Source: Lachnospiraceae bacterium
GTDB lineage: Bacteria; Bacillota; Clostridia; Lachnospirales; Lachnospiraceae
Length of the DNA: 43,444 bases
Assembly: GCA_910575475.1 (NCBI GenBank)
Contig: CAJTGD010000045.1
Location: forward strand, 1 to 43,444
Direction of reading: 5' to 3'
Below are positions 17,858 through 26,443 of the stretch, piece after piece (the first letter of the stretch is position 1; each line of letters begins with the position of its first letter). Position numbers and translations under genes: made by a program. The notes beneath the pieces are model-generated. The model ran no database searches and was not told the origin of the DNA. It saw only the letters and a list, made by a program, of their open reading frames with translations.

Positions 17858-20443
17858 TTAAGGCAGCCTTCCAAATCCGAGTAGATGTTGCTGCCAGTAT
17901 GCAGAACTTATGTTTGTATATTGGATTGGGTCGCCGCAGTGGATCATCATGTTGTTGCCAACATAAATCCCCACATGGCTTGCTCCAGATGTCGGGTAGG
18001 TGTTCTGGAAAAATATCAGATCACCCGGCTTTGCCTGTGAAGATGGTACATGGGCACAGCACCCTCGCAATCCTTCTGCCGTCTGCCTCCCTACGTTCCA
18101 TCCATTCCCGCAGTTATTGATGACCCAACTGACAAACCCGGAACAGTCAAACCCGGTACTTGGCGAAGCTCCGCCCCAAACATAAGGACGGCCTAAATAT
18201 TTTTCCGCCTCATGGATCATCCTTGCAAACTTTTCATCCGACAATGCCTCGGACGGGATTTCATACCCATATCCATCCGCACCGCCGCCACCGGGCAGGC
18301 TCCCCACGTCAAATAAGTAATTCCGGTTGCCGTAAGTCCCGTTGTAAAGGTTATACCGCTTTTCCTCATTTTCATCCATACGGCTCCGCAGGACGGCATC
18401 CAGATTGTGGTTCGTAAGCGTCACTTCCAGGCGGTTGATTACTTCCGTCGTGGTCACTTCCACTTCCTGATTGCCGTTATCGTCCGCAATAAACGCTTCC
18501 CAGGTCTGATGCCCATGTGCGGACGCAGCGGAATGGCTGTCATAATAAACATCAAACTGCACCCCATACCGGGCAAACGCCCCTGTGTCCTCCACCACAT
18601 ACTCCACGCCGTTCATCACGACCTTCGTACCCATCGGCACAAAGGGACTGGCGGCATCCACCGCTATCGTATGGTTTGCCGTTGGATATACGCCGCTGGC
18701 CGTCGGCCCTCCTGACCATACACCGCAGCAGATGGAACAGTTACAATACCCACTCGTCACCACCTGTCCCAGGGATTCCCCGACACGCACGGTTTTTGTC
18801 TCCGTCACCGTATCGTTGACTTCGTCCACATACAGGCTGTACTGTTCCCGGAAAATATCTTCCACCTCGTCTTTTACCTGTTCATAAGTAAACTCCCCGT
18901 ATTTCGCAGTGAAATAGGAGATCAGATGGTAGGGATTGTGGGAAATTTCGTCTACCTGATACCAGTATTCGTCATATCCCGGATGTGTGGATTCCATGTT
19001 GTTAATCTGTCTGTTTAAGCCAGCTTCCAATGCCGCATACGCATTTTCCGTCTCATAAATATCTTCATCCGTGCTTGGATAGGTAGAGCCAATAATACTG
19101 GAAGATGTTCCCTCAATCATAGCGCTGCAGCTTGACAAGCCTGCAGAAAGCATCAAAAAAAGCAGCCCTAAGACTGCCGCTGCCCCAAATATCCCTTTAT
19201 TATTTTTTAAGACGGACGCCGCCTTACTTTTTATTTTGTCAAATACGGATTGTGTGGCTTTTGCCGCCTCCGCTGTTGTTTTCTCACCCCTCTTTGCCGC
19301 CTGGTAGGATTTTTTAATCCGCTGTTTCTGCCAGAATTTTTTTCGGATTGTTTTCTCTGCCTGCCCCGTTTCTGCCAACTGCTTCCCCGCCGATTCCGCC
19401 GTTTCCTGTGAAGCTTCAAACTGCAGGCGGATTTTCACCCCTTCCCCTTCCGGGGATTCCCTCCAACGGGAGAGCTTCCGCTGCACCATCCCGCGGGAGG
19501 TACGCATGGCATTCCGCAAAGAATGTTCCGCCATGACCTCTGCCCGGTGTGCCCCCTCTGCCGCAGAATTATCCTGCTCCGCTTCATGCACCTTCCCGTG
19601 TGCATAGGCTGACATGGAATGTGACGCCGCAGACGCAGCTTTTCTACCGATCCCCATACCTGCACCATGCACCATAACGCTTTCATCGTCACCGAAGGAA
19701 ATCCTGGATTCCTGCTTTTTCTGCTCATTATGCAGCCGCTCCCGCTTCTGCTTTTTCTTAATATTTTCACGGACAGACTCTAAGGTTTTCCCTGCATCTT
19801 CCGGCGTCTCCCTGTAATGGGCATCATTTTTCCGAGAATCCTTACTGCCTGCTTCGCCGCCTGCCTGCTGTCCATCCCCTTTACGGAACTGCGCCTGCAC
19901 CTGCTTTTTCTTCCGGCTGTGGCTTGTCTCTGCCACAGCTTCCACATAGTTCCTTCCGCTGGACGGATGCCCCCGGATACTCTCCATGCGTGAGGAATGT
20001 CCCGATAATCCCCTGGCTGATTCTGTCTCCGGGATTTCCGGTACTGTATCTCCGTTGCCGTCCGGCTCCTGTGCGAAATATGTATGGTTTTCCGGCTGCA
20101 CGGGCAATCCGGATAACGGATCGCCTGCCTGCTCAGACAAAGGATTCTTTGTATGTGCTTCATACAGCCGCCGCTTTTTTGCGGACTGCCTTTGCTGCCT
20201 GCTTGCCTTTGAGGGATTTTCCGCACTGGAAGAAATGCTGTCCTTCTGCCCCCGTCCAATAGAATACGCTTTTTCCCTTTGGAAATTGACAGAATCTGCC
20301 GCCTGCCCCGGCAGTGTCAGATTATCCAATTCCCTCTGGCTTATCCGGACAGAATCTTTCTTCTGCAGATTTTCCTCAACCAAACCGTCACGGCTCATTT
20401 TATTGACTGTCTTATCTCTTGCTTTAAACTCTTGTTCCCGCAT
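17858..20443 (-). CDS. Conjugation cell-wall hydrolase (3D domain + NlpC/P60)
   Basis: This 861-residue protein would open peptidoglycan for the mating channel, like Tn916 Orf14. A long charged cytoplasmic part (1-415) is followed by one transmembrane helix near 420-440 (GIFGAAAVLGLLFLMLSAGL). Outside the membrane is a 3D-type domain near 560-630 (TSGYCNCSICCGVW ... GTKVVMNG ... FDVYY). The C-terminal NlpC/P60 domain has its catalytic cysteine near 766 in FDCSGFVSW and histidine near 824 in ASHVGIYVG. The start at 20443 follows AAAGGA; the frame is open 21 codons further, through a palindrome at 20469-20489. The very long charged N-terminal part is unusual and may contact the cytoplasmic transfer apparatus. 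Confidence 0.9.
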   Translation of the reverse strand: MREQEFKARDKTVNKMSRDGLVEENLQKKDSVRISQRELDNLTLPGQAADSVNFQREKAYSIGRGQKDSISSSAENPSKASRQQRQSAKKRRLYEAHTKNPLSEQAGDPLSGLPVQPENHTYFAQEPDGNGDTVPEIPETESARGLSGHSSRMESIRGHPSSGRNYVEAVAETSHSRKKKQVQAQFRKGDGQQAGGEAGSKDSRKNDAHYRETPEDAGKTLESVRENIKKKQKRERLHNEQKKQESRISFGDDESVMVHGAGMGIGRKAASAASHSMSAYAHGKVHEAEQDNSAAEGAHRAEVMAEHSLRNAMRTSRGMVQRKLSRWRESPEGEGVKIRLQFEASQETAESAGKQLAETGQAEKTIRKKFWQKQRIKKSYQAAKRGEKTTAEAAKATQSVFDKIKSKAASVLKNNKGIFGAAAVLGLLFLMLSAGLSSCSAMIEGTSSSIIGSTYPSTDEDIYETENAYAALEAGLNRQINNMESTHPGYDEYWYQVDEISHNPYHLISYFTAKYGEFTYEQVKDEVEDIFREQYSLYVDEVNDTVTETKTVRVGESLGQVVTSGYCNCSICCGVWSGGPTASGVYPTANHTIAVDAASPFVPMGTKVVMNGVEYVVEDTGAFARYGVQFDVYYDSHSAASAHGHQTWEAFIADDNGNQEVEVTTTEVINRLEVTLTNHNLDAVLRSRMDENEEKRYNLYNGTYGNRNYLFDVGSLPGGGGADGYGYEIPSEALSDEKFARMIHEAEKYLGRPYVWGGASPSTGFDCSGFVSWVINNCGNGWNVGRQTAEGLRGCCAHVPSSQAKPGDLIFFQNTYPTSGASHVGIYVGNNMMIHCGDPIQYTNISSAYWQQHLLGFGRLP

Positions 20444-20468
20444 ATCGCTGTTCCTTTCACCATCCAAG

Positions 20469-20489
20469 TTTGCGACACGGTGTCGCAAA
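20469..20489. promoter_or_regulatory. 21-bp perfect inverted repeat before the wall-hydrolase gene
   Basis: Arms TTTGCGACAC and GTGTCGCAAA are separated by one base. It lies in the 70-bp gap between the sortase stop and the hydrolase start. There is no T-run, so it reads as a protein-binding site rather than a terminator. The binding protein is unknown. Confidence 0.6.
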
Positions 20490-20514
20490 GTATCAGGATC
20501 TACCAATCTGTTTC

Positions 20515-21309
20515 TTACTGGCTGATTTTTTTCGCCATTACCACAACCCTTCCGTTCCTCTGGGAATACTCACAGGTGGATAACGTCAACAGCTTATCCC
20601 CGAAAACTGCTGAAATTCCTGTATCGTACAACGCACGTTCCTTAACTTCTTTGATATATTCCCGATAATCTGCCGCATCCTCCGCCTTTGTAAATGTATA
20701 ATAGGGAAAATCATTTCCTGTATATACCGGCGTACAGAATACGGCGAAAACCTGATACGTTTCACTGCCATGCAATGTGTCATAGGAAATCAATGGATGT
20801 TCCAGATAAAATGCGCTGTCCTTGTACTGTTCCAGTGCCGCAAACATCTTCCCGCTGTTCATATGGTGTCCGTAGATAATCAAGTTATCACTTGTAGCTG
20901 GATTGCACAGCTCGGAAAGAAACAGACAGCCGTTTGCAGAATACTCCCCATTAAAATCCCGATGGAGATAATAGTTTTCTTCCGATGGACGGTACATAAC
21001 CGGATAATCAATCACTGTACCCTCTATCTGAATCCATCCGATACAATCTGGATTTTCCCTGTGCAGCGCAAGCAGGCCCGGATGAACCGGAGAAGAATCT
21101 CCCCCGGTATCCCTACCTCCATCATTTGTTTCTTCCTCTGATAACCCTTCCGTCTCCCCATTGCCAGACTTTTCATAAATTTCTTTCAACTGCTCTTGCA
21201 ATGCATCATCCTTCCTCTCCTGCATAAGCATATCTGCGAGAAAATACCCACTGATGCTTAGCAGGAGCAGGGAGCAGAGCAATATTTTTCTTGCAATCCA
21301 TTGTTTCAT
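20515..21309 (-). CDS. srtB: Class B sortase
   Basis: This 264-residue membrane-anchored transpeptidase has an N-terminal signal anchor (ILLCSLLLLSISGYFLADML). The sortase fold carries H148 in IIYGHHM, the catalytic C246 in LTLSTCEY and R254 as the third active residue. The N-x-x-L-x-G-H-x pattern and length fit class B (SrtB) enzymes, which are common in clostridial ICEs. It would attach a surface protein to peptidoglycan or to a pilus-like structure. No LPXTG/NPQTN-type substrate is visible in this window. The ATG overlaps the virB4 stop (ATGA). Confidence 0.92.
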   Translation of the reverse strand: MKQWIARKILLCSLLLLSISGYFLADMLMQERKDDALQEQLKEIYEKSGNGETEGLSEEETNDGGRDTGGDSSPVHPGLLALHRENPDCIGWIQIEGTVIDYPVMYRPSEENYYLHRDFNGEYSANGCLFLSELCNPATSDNLIIYGHHMNSGKMFAALEQYKDSAFYLEHPLISYDTLHGSETYQVFAVFCTPVYTGNDFPYYTFTKAEDAADYREYIKEVKERALYDTGISAVFGDKLLTLSTCEYSQRNGRVVVMAKKISQ

Positions 21310-24083
21310 GCTTCGCCTTTCTGATCTCTGGCAGGCCGTTTTTCCCGGCTTTCCTCCAAATCCGACAATTTTGTTGTCATCAAAGCATAGAGGCGTAACG
21401 ACTTATCGAATTTATCTTTAAAAGGGATTATGGTACTCCCGTAAAAAATCAGTCCTTCACCTTCTCCACTGTTCGTCACATAAGATAACTGATGTGGGGA
21501 AATATTGAGCTGCTTCGCCAGTATCTGCCTGTCCCCCGCCGCCTGGTTCAACATATAAATAAAGTCCGAGTTTTCAAAAATGTTCTCAATTTCCCGGCTT
21601 GACAGCAAATCTTTAATATTCTGCGTTATTCCCGTCGGAATGCCGCCCCATTTCCTAAAACGCTTCCAGATCTCCACTGAATAAGCCGCCGTCTGTTCTT
21701 CTTTTAAAAGCAGATGGAATTCGTCAACATAGTATCTGGTGGATTTTCGTGCAGCACGGTTGACCGTCACCCGGTTCCACACCTGATCCTGGACAATGAG
21801 CATCCCCAGCTTCTTCAACTGTTTCCCCAAGTCCTTAATGTCAAAGCAGATGATACGGTTCTCCAATTCCACGTTTGTCCTATGGTTGAATACTTTCAGG
21901 GAACCGTTCACATAGATTTCAAGCGCTGTTGCAATCCGCTGTGCCTGCATTTCCTTCTGCTCCCGGAGGCATTGGTACAGATCCCCAAGTACCGGCATAT
22001 TCTCTGGAATCGGATTCCCAAAATATTTCTGGTACACGATTGGCAGACAGCGGTCAATCACCGATTTTTCCTCCGCTTCAATACCGTTCCTTGCCCCCAT
22101 GATCAGCTCACACAAGGATAAGATAAAATCACTCTTTACGCCTAGTGGGTTATCATCATCCGAATAGTCCATATTGATGTCCATCGGATTAATATAGTCC
22201 CGGCTTGTGGCTGAAATATGGATCACCTGCCCGCCTAACGCATGGACAAGTGGATAATACTCGCCCTCTGGATCTCCAATAATGATGTCGTCCTGGGTGG
22301 CAAAGAAAGCATTGGTAATTTCTCGTTTCGCTGAAAAAGATTTTCCAGATCCGGGCGTACCAAGTATCAATCCATTCGGGTTTTTCAGTTTCTTCCGGTC
22401 TACCATGATCATGTTGTTGCTCAGCGCATTTAAGCCGTAATACAACGATTCCCCCGCCATAAATAATTCCTGCGTGGTGAACGGGACAAAAATTGCCGTG
22501 GATGTGGTAGTAAGCGCACGTTTGATAGGGATTAGATTCAATCCCAATGGGACGCTGCTCATCAACCCCTGCTCCTGCATATAATCTAATCGGCGTAATG
22601 AGCAATTGTATTTCTGTGCAATACCCGCCGTCTGGAATACGGCGTTGTCCAGATCCTGTTTTGTCTTTGCCGTGTTTAAGAACAGCACCGTTACAAGGAA
22701 CATCCGCTCATTCCTGGACTGCAGATCTTCCAACAGCCGCTTCGCTTCCCCTCCGTAGGTATTGAGGTCAGAGGGGATGATGTCCATATCGTACCCTGAT
22801 CGTACTGCCTTCTTCTGCTCCTCGATTTTCATCCGGTTAATGTCCGTTACCTTGCTTTTCACCAGCTTGATTGCCTTCATCTGGTCTAAGGACTGGATAT
22901 GCAGATTCACCATCAGGTTCCTGTCCATATCCAGGAACTCCGCAAGCATCTTGTCCGTCAGCTCCGGGGCCAGTATCTGTAAGTAGGATGCCGCCCCAAG
23001 GGTATCACCCATCTGGAAGTCCTTCCCATTCTTAAACACAAAACTGGTGGGCGCAATGAAATCCTTCGTCCCCATCCCGGTACGCAGCACACTATCATAA
23101 GAAAACTTAAACGGTGTCTTTTCATCCGGGTTAAAGGTTTCATACAGCACCTGCAGGCGTTCCTCTCCATTTAAGGGATAAGCAGATACGCCAAGCACCT
23201 TAAAGTTGTTCAGGATATCCGCTTCAATCCGTTCCAGCTTCGGCTTTGCCTCCCGGATGTTGTCAGCTTCAATCCCGAATGTGATGTATTTGGTGCGCAC
23301 AAGCCCATTATTACCTTTCGCAAGTTGGTTTTTCAGCATCTGTGCATACTCCATCCGCACATCGTCAAAATCATCATTCTGCGGCTTGATCTGGATAATG
23401 GATTCAAACTCCTTCATGTTGCTGTGATGGTTCACAAAAGATAACTGGAAATGTATGGTACTGTCAAAATAATTAAGGAAATCGCACCAATTTTCAAAAA
23501 TGGCATTTTTATCCTCATTCTGTGCCAACTGATAATTAATATCATAGAACCGGATGGTCTTGGAATAATATTTATCCTGCACCCGGCAGATCCCGTCCTT
23601 TGCCATCTCCCGGTAGGGAATGGACTGCTGTGCGGAAACCTGTTTCTCCTTTGTTTTTTTCTCTTTTTCTGTATCCCGGCCTTTGTGTACTGCGGCATTT
23701 CTCGTACCATATTTTTGTACTGCCGATGCCGGATGTGCTTTTTTCTTTGAAACACCTTTCTTTTTCTCCGCTTTCTGCCTTGCTGCCTCCCTCTTTGCCG
23801 CTTTTTCTGCTTCACGGGCAGCTTTCAATTTTGCTTTCCGGTCTGCTTCCTCCTGGATCTTCCTTAACTTCTCTGCCTCCTTTGCAGCCTTTTCCATTGC
23901 TTTTTTCTCACGGCGGGTGAGCTTCCTGTTTATTCCCATGCTGCCGCCCGTCCCGGAATAAGCGGGATTGTCCTCAAAATCTATATAATCATCCTCCGGC
24001 CCATCCAGCCAGTCATCCAGGTGGATCGCACCCTCCTTGCCCATCACCCTTCCTGACTGTCTATTTGCTCTTTTTCTTCCCAT
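21306..24083 (-). CDS. virB4: VirB4-type conjugation ATPase
   Basis: This 925-residue ATPase would energise substrate transfer and assembly of the type IV secretion system at the inner face of the membrane. Walker A is GTPGSGKS near residue 578 and Walker B lies in YYVDEFHLLL near 783. C-terminal motifs include ITQNIKDLL and NQAAGDRQIL. The first 130 residues are a highly charged lysine/alanine-rich coiled-coil tract that is longer than in classic VirB4 proteins. The start at 24083 follows GGGGGAGG and overlaps the end of prgI by 23 bases. The next gene, sortase, overlaps its stop. Confidence 0.93.
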   Translation of the reverse strand: MGRKRANRQSGRVMGKEGAIHLDDWLDGPEDDYIDFEDNPAYSGTGGSMGINRKLTRREKKAMEKAAKEAEKLRKIQEEADRKAKLKAAREAEKAAKREAARQKAEKKKGVSKKKAHPASAVQKYGTRNAAVHKGRDTEKEKKTKEKQVSAQQSIPYREMAKDGICRVQDKYYSKTIRFYDINYQLAQNEDKNAIFENWCDFLNYFDSTIHFQLSFVNHHSNMKEFESIIQIKPQNDDFDDVRMEYAQMLKNQLAKGNNGLVRTKYITFGIEADNIREAKPKLERIEADILNNFKVLGVSAYPLNGEERLQVLYETFNPDEKTPFKFSYDSVLRTGMGTKDFIAPTSFVFKNGKDFQMGDTLGAASYLQILAPELTDKMLAEFLDMDRNLMVNLHIQSLDQMKAIKLVKSKVTDINRMKIEEQKKAVRSGYDMDIIPSDLNTYGGEAKRLLEDLQSRNERMFLVTVLFLNTAKTKQDLDNAVFQTAGIAQKYNCSLRRLDYMQEQGLMSSVPLGLNLIPIKRALTTTSTAIFVPFTTQELFMAGESLYYGLNALSNNMIMVDRKKLKNPNGLILGTPGSGKSFSAKREITNAFFATQDDIIIGDPEGEYYPLVHALGGQVIHISATSRDYINPMDINMDYSDDDNPLGVKSDFILSLCELIMGARNGIEAEEKSVIDRCLPIVYQKYFGNPIPENMPVLGDLYQCLREQKEMQAQRIATALEIYVNGSLKVFNHRTNVELENRIICFDIKDLGKQLKKLGMLIVQDQVWNRVTVNRAARKSTRYYVDEFHLLLKEEQTAAYSVEIWKRFRKWGGIPTGITQNIKDLLSSREIENIFENSDFIYMLNQAAGDRQILAKQLNISPHQLSYVTNSGEGEGLIFYGSTIIPFKDKFDKSLRLYALMTTKLSDLEESREKRPARDQKGEA

Positions 24084-24441
24084 GCTTTCCTCCCCCTTTC
24101 TTCTGTTTCGGCACGGTCTTTCTTTCCTCCATCTCATAGATATTTTTTATCTCATACCGGCGGACTGCCGGCTTTTTCAATTTCACATTGATGATATTGA
24201 AGAGAACTTTCTCAAGCGGCATCCCGTCTTTCTCATACATGGCGAACAAAAAAGCCGGGAGCATCAGAAACACCATTCCCGTTGCCGCATTACTTGTCCC
24301 AATATAATTTTTCGTGAGGAAATAAAAAGGCAGCCCTACAGCCGCCGCAGCCACAAGGCAGACAAGCTGCCTCTTTGTAAGGTTTAAGACCACCTTATTC
24401 TTAATCTTCGTCAAATCTTTCGGCACACTGACAAATGCCAT
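24061..24441 (-). CDS. prgI: PrgI family membrane protein (VirB3-like)
   Basis: This 126-residue protein has two close transmembrane helices (about 27-44 and 52-69) and a basic C-terminus ending KKGGGKHGKKKSK. It is the PrgI/VirB3-like partner that stands directly before VirB4 in Gram-positive transfer systems and is thought to place VirB4 at the membrane channel. Its ATG follows the preceding stop codon directly (TAGATG) behind a GGAGG-like site. Confidence 0.88.
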   Translation of the reverse strand: MAFVSVPKDLTKIKNKVVLNLTKRQLVCLVAAAAVGLPFYFLTKNYIGTSNAATGMVFLMLPAFLFAMYEKDGMPLEKVLFNIINVKLKKPAVRRYEIKNIYEMEERKTVPKQKKGGGKHGKKKSK

Positions 24442-25341
24442 CTAAACAGCCTCCTTCCTGCCTGCGGCATAATCCGCAAAATCCTTTACTGTATAAAATA
24501 TCCGCTTGTTGTTCACCCAGCGCTGAAGCTGACGGGTAATTTTCGGCGCACTTGGACGGTCATAAACCATCACATATGGCGAAAATCCCATATCACGCAA
24601 GGTTTCCACACGGTATAAATCCTGCTCATGGCTGCTCCCATAATTCGTAAGCACGTAGACCTGCCGCTTCCGTTTATCCTTCACTGCCGTCAGTTCCAAA
24701 AATCTCTGGAAATATCCTGTCAGATCCTCGTCCGGGTTATCCCATGCAAAATGCACCATCTTTGTGCGTACTTGATTCAGCAGGGAAACATTGTCCGGGT
24801 TTATCAGGCGGATGTCCAGCCCCTGGGAGAAATCCACCCAGGCACGGCTTTCTGCAAGCTGCTGTATCAGCTTTTCATGTTCCGGGCAGGCCAGGAGGTT
24901 CGCATCCATCAGTTTTATCTCTTTCTGCCCATCCCAAAATTCAGAAAGATCAGCGACCTGTACGCTCCTTCTCCCTTCCTTGCCGCTGACAACACAAAAT
25001 CCGCAGTTCCGGGGGCATCCACGGCTTAAAAAGCCATACGCCGTATCGGGAAACTGCGGATATAAACTGTAATCCGGATAACTATGTTCAACGTCATCCG
25101 GCAAGTTTTCTTTCAATCCATAGCCTGTGCCACCACTGATTACTTCCTCAGCATTTTCGACCATAAATGTATCTTTGGAATACGTGTCTGTAAATACCCT
25201 GCTTTTATAAACCATGCCATACCAGCCTCCCGGCTCCCACCATTCCACAGAATCTCCCTGCGCCTTATGGTAAGCCGATAACTTCATCAGACACAGGTTC
25301 GGCCAGTTATGGGAATCCACGTCTATCAGTCCAATCTTCAA
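24442..25341 (-). CDS. Radical SAM protein in the conjugation operon
   Basis: This 299-residue protein begins KIGLIDVDSHNWPNL. The N-terminal 100 residues look like a B12-binding-type Rossmann segment. A complete radical SAM cysteine motif follows: C109, C113 and C116 in RGCPRNCGFC. Such a motif would hold a 4Fe-4S cluster that cleaves S-adenosylmethionine, in the cytoplasm of an anaerobe. The substrate is unknown. I placed the start at a TTG (25341) six bases after GGAGG; the frame is open 120 codons further but that region is the virB6 gene in another frame. It sits between virB6 and prgI, and its stop abuts the prgI ATG, so it is part of the transfer operon. Confidence 0.8.
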   Translation of the reverse strand: MKIGLIDVDSHNWPNLCLMKLSAYHKAQGDSVEWWEPGGWYGMVYKSRVFTDTYSKDTFMVENAEEVISGGTGYGLKENLPDDVEHSYPDYSLYPQFPDTAYGFLSRGCPRNCGFCVVSGKEGRRSVQVADLSEFWDGQKEIKLMDANLLACPEHEKLIQQLAESRAWVDFSQGLDIRLINPDNVSLLNQVRTKMVHFAWDNPDEDLTGYFQRFLELTAVKDKRKRQVYVLTNYGSSHEQDLYRVETLRDMGFSPYVMVYDRPSAPKITRQLQRWVNNKRIFYTVKDFADYAAGRKEAV

Positions 25342-25361
25342 AAAATCCTCCTTCCTGCTGT

Positions 25362-26234
25362 CTAATGCGCATTGAACACTGCCTTGCTTAACCCGCTTGT
25401 TTTCATCAGGCTGAAACAGAGGATTACGGTATATGCCGCCACCCCGAACAGCGCCGAGTGCATGTTGTCTGAAATCTGAATGGTTGACACCAGCACCGCA
25501 TAAATGCCGACGCACACCATCATAAAGAACCCCTGGAACCCAAGCGCCAGAAGCCCACGGAAATAGTTGTTCCCCACCTGCCCCCATTCCCGGTTGGAGA
25601 AGGTGGCAAAAGGGATTGGCGCAACCGAAGTGTAAAGGTAGATCTCTATCATACGCCCATACAGAAGCACCGTGATAAGCACGGACATAATCTTCATGCA
25701 CAGGCTGACCAGCATGGTTTCCAGGGCCAGCACTACAAGCTCCCCGATCTCCATAGATTCCATCGCCGTTTCCATTGCCTCTATCATGGTATCTATGTTG
25801 ATGGCAGTCTGTGCGTTGATGGCGCCGCCTGCGGCGCTCACCACATGCTGCCCCACGTCAAAGACCGCCATCGCTATGGTAAAGGTATTGCTGACCAGAT
25901 ACACAGCCACCCACATCTTGAAAAAATACTTGAAAAACATCCATGTATCTATTTCATGCATACTGTTTTTCTCCGTCAGCATGGAGATCAGCTCATAACA
26001 GAGGACAAACGTGATAATCATGCCTGCAATCGGCACGATCACCGAATTTGAAAGATTCTGTATCAGGCTGAAAATACTCCCGTTCCATCCCTGCGGCGTC
26101 TGTCCAACCTGTGCGGCAATCTCCCCGGTTTTCTCATTGACATCCGAAAACATTTCTGTCAGGTTGGACGTTACCATCCCGGTCAAAAGCTCCCTCATCC
26201 ACTCCTCGATTGCCTCAAAAATGCCATCGAACAT
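25362..26234 (-). CDS. TrbL/VirB6-like multi-pass conjugation protein
   Basis: This 290-residue protein has about six transmembrane segments, for example VIVPIAGMIITFVLCYELI, WVAVYLVSNTFTIAMAVF, MKIMSVLITVLLYG and FQGFFMMVCVGIYAVLVST. The topology and the C-terminal KTSGLSKAVF-type end fit the TrbL/VirB6-like (CD0411-type) channel proteins of clostridial ICEs. It would form part of the inner-membrane pore with PrgI and VirB4. It starts 24 bp after the Maff-2 remnant, its usual upstream neighbour, so that gene's disruption may affect its expression. Confidence 0.85.
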   Translation of the reverse strand: MFDGIFEAIEEWMRELLTGMVTSNLTEMFSDVNEKTGEIAAQVGQTPQGWNGSIFSLIQNLSNSVIVPIAGMIITFVLCYELISMLTEKNSMHEIDTWMFFKYFFKMWVAVYLVSNTFTIAMAVFDVGQHVVSAAGGAINAQTAINIDTMIEAMETAMESMEIGELVVLALETMLVSLCMKIMSVLITVLLYGRMIEIYLYTSVAPIPFATFSNREWGQVGNNYFRGLLALGFQGFFMMVCVGIYAVLVSTIQISDNMHSALFGVAAYTVILCFSLMKTSGLSKAVFNAH

Positions 26235-26255
26235 GAATGAATCCCCTTTCCTTTA

Positions 26256-26339
26256 TTAGCTGAACAGATTTCCAAGAAGAGGGATCAACTGTGTACCAAT
26301 GAGGACAACCCCACCTCCGGCCATAAGTTGTTTTATCCC
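26256..26339 (-). pseudogene. C-terminal remnant of Maff-2 family protein
   Basis: Minus strand codons read GIKQLMAGGG, then VVLIGTQLIPLLGNLFS and a stop. This is the characteristic end of the small Maff-2 membrane protein that precedes virB6 in these ICEs. Upstream of the GGG ATA codons an in-frame TAA appears within three codons, so the open frame is broken at about 26340. The N-terminal half is nowhere in the window. The gene was split by insertion of the adjacent serine-recombinase element. Confidence 0.8.
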
Positions 26340-26412
26340 CAATTAGGTGTAAAACTCTGCTCGATGGCGGGCGGCGGCGTACAAAAAATCTATATGGTGT
26401 TTTAAGAGAACC

Positions 26413-26443
26413 GTCCCGGCGGGACAGGTCAGGCAGTGACCTG
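26413..26443 (-). terminator. Twin hairpins at the end of the serine recombinase gene
   Basis: CAGGTCA (26425-26431) pairs with TGACCTG (26437-26443) across the stop codon, and GTCCC (26413-26417) pairs with GGGAC (26421-26425). A T-containing tract follows on the minus strand. The second hairpin could end transcription before the maff2 junction. Confidence 0.4.

Larger units (their letters stand above)
122..26339. mobile_element. Partial integrative conjugative element (ICE) of Clostridia
   Basis: This stretch holds a contiguous set of ICE genes: VirB6/TrbL-like, PrgI, VirB4, sortase B, NlpC/P60 hydrolase, DUF4315, DUF4366, TopB and a methylase-helicase, followed by accessory BceRSAB genes, a sigma-like factor and an HTH_16 protein. 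The order is the one familiar from Tn1549/CTn-like elements of Firmicutes. The coupling protein, the ICE's own relaxase and its integrase are missing. The right limit is the disrupted maff2 gene at 26339. The left limit is set arbitrarily next to the terminal inverted repeat. Assignment as one ICE is inference from gene content and shared orientation. Confidence 0.8.

Noticed and set aside
25342..25701. N-terminal extension of the radical SAM frame
   Set aside because: It overlaps virB6 and has no protein-family resemblance. A GGAGG-preceded TTG at 25341 fits better.
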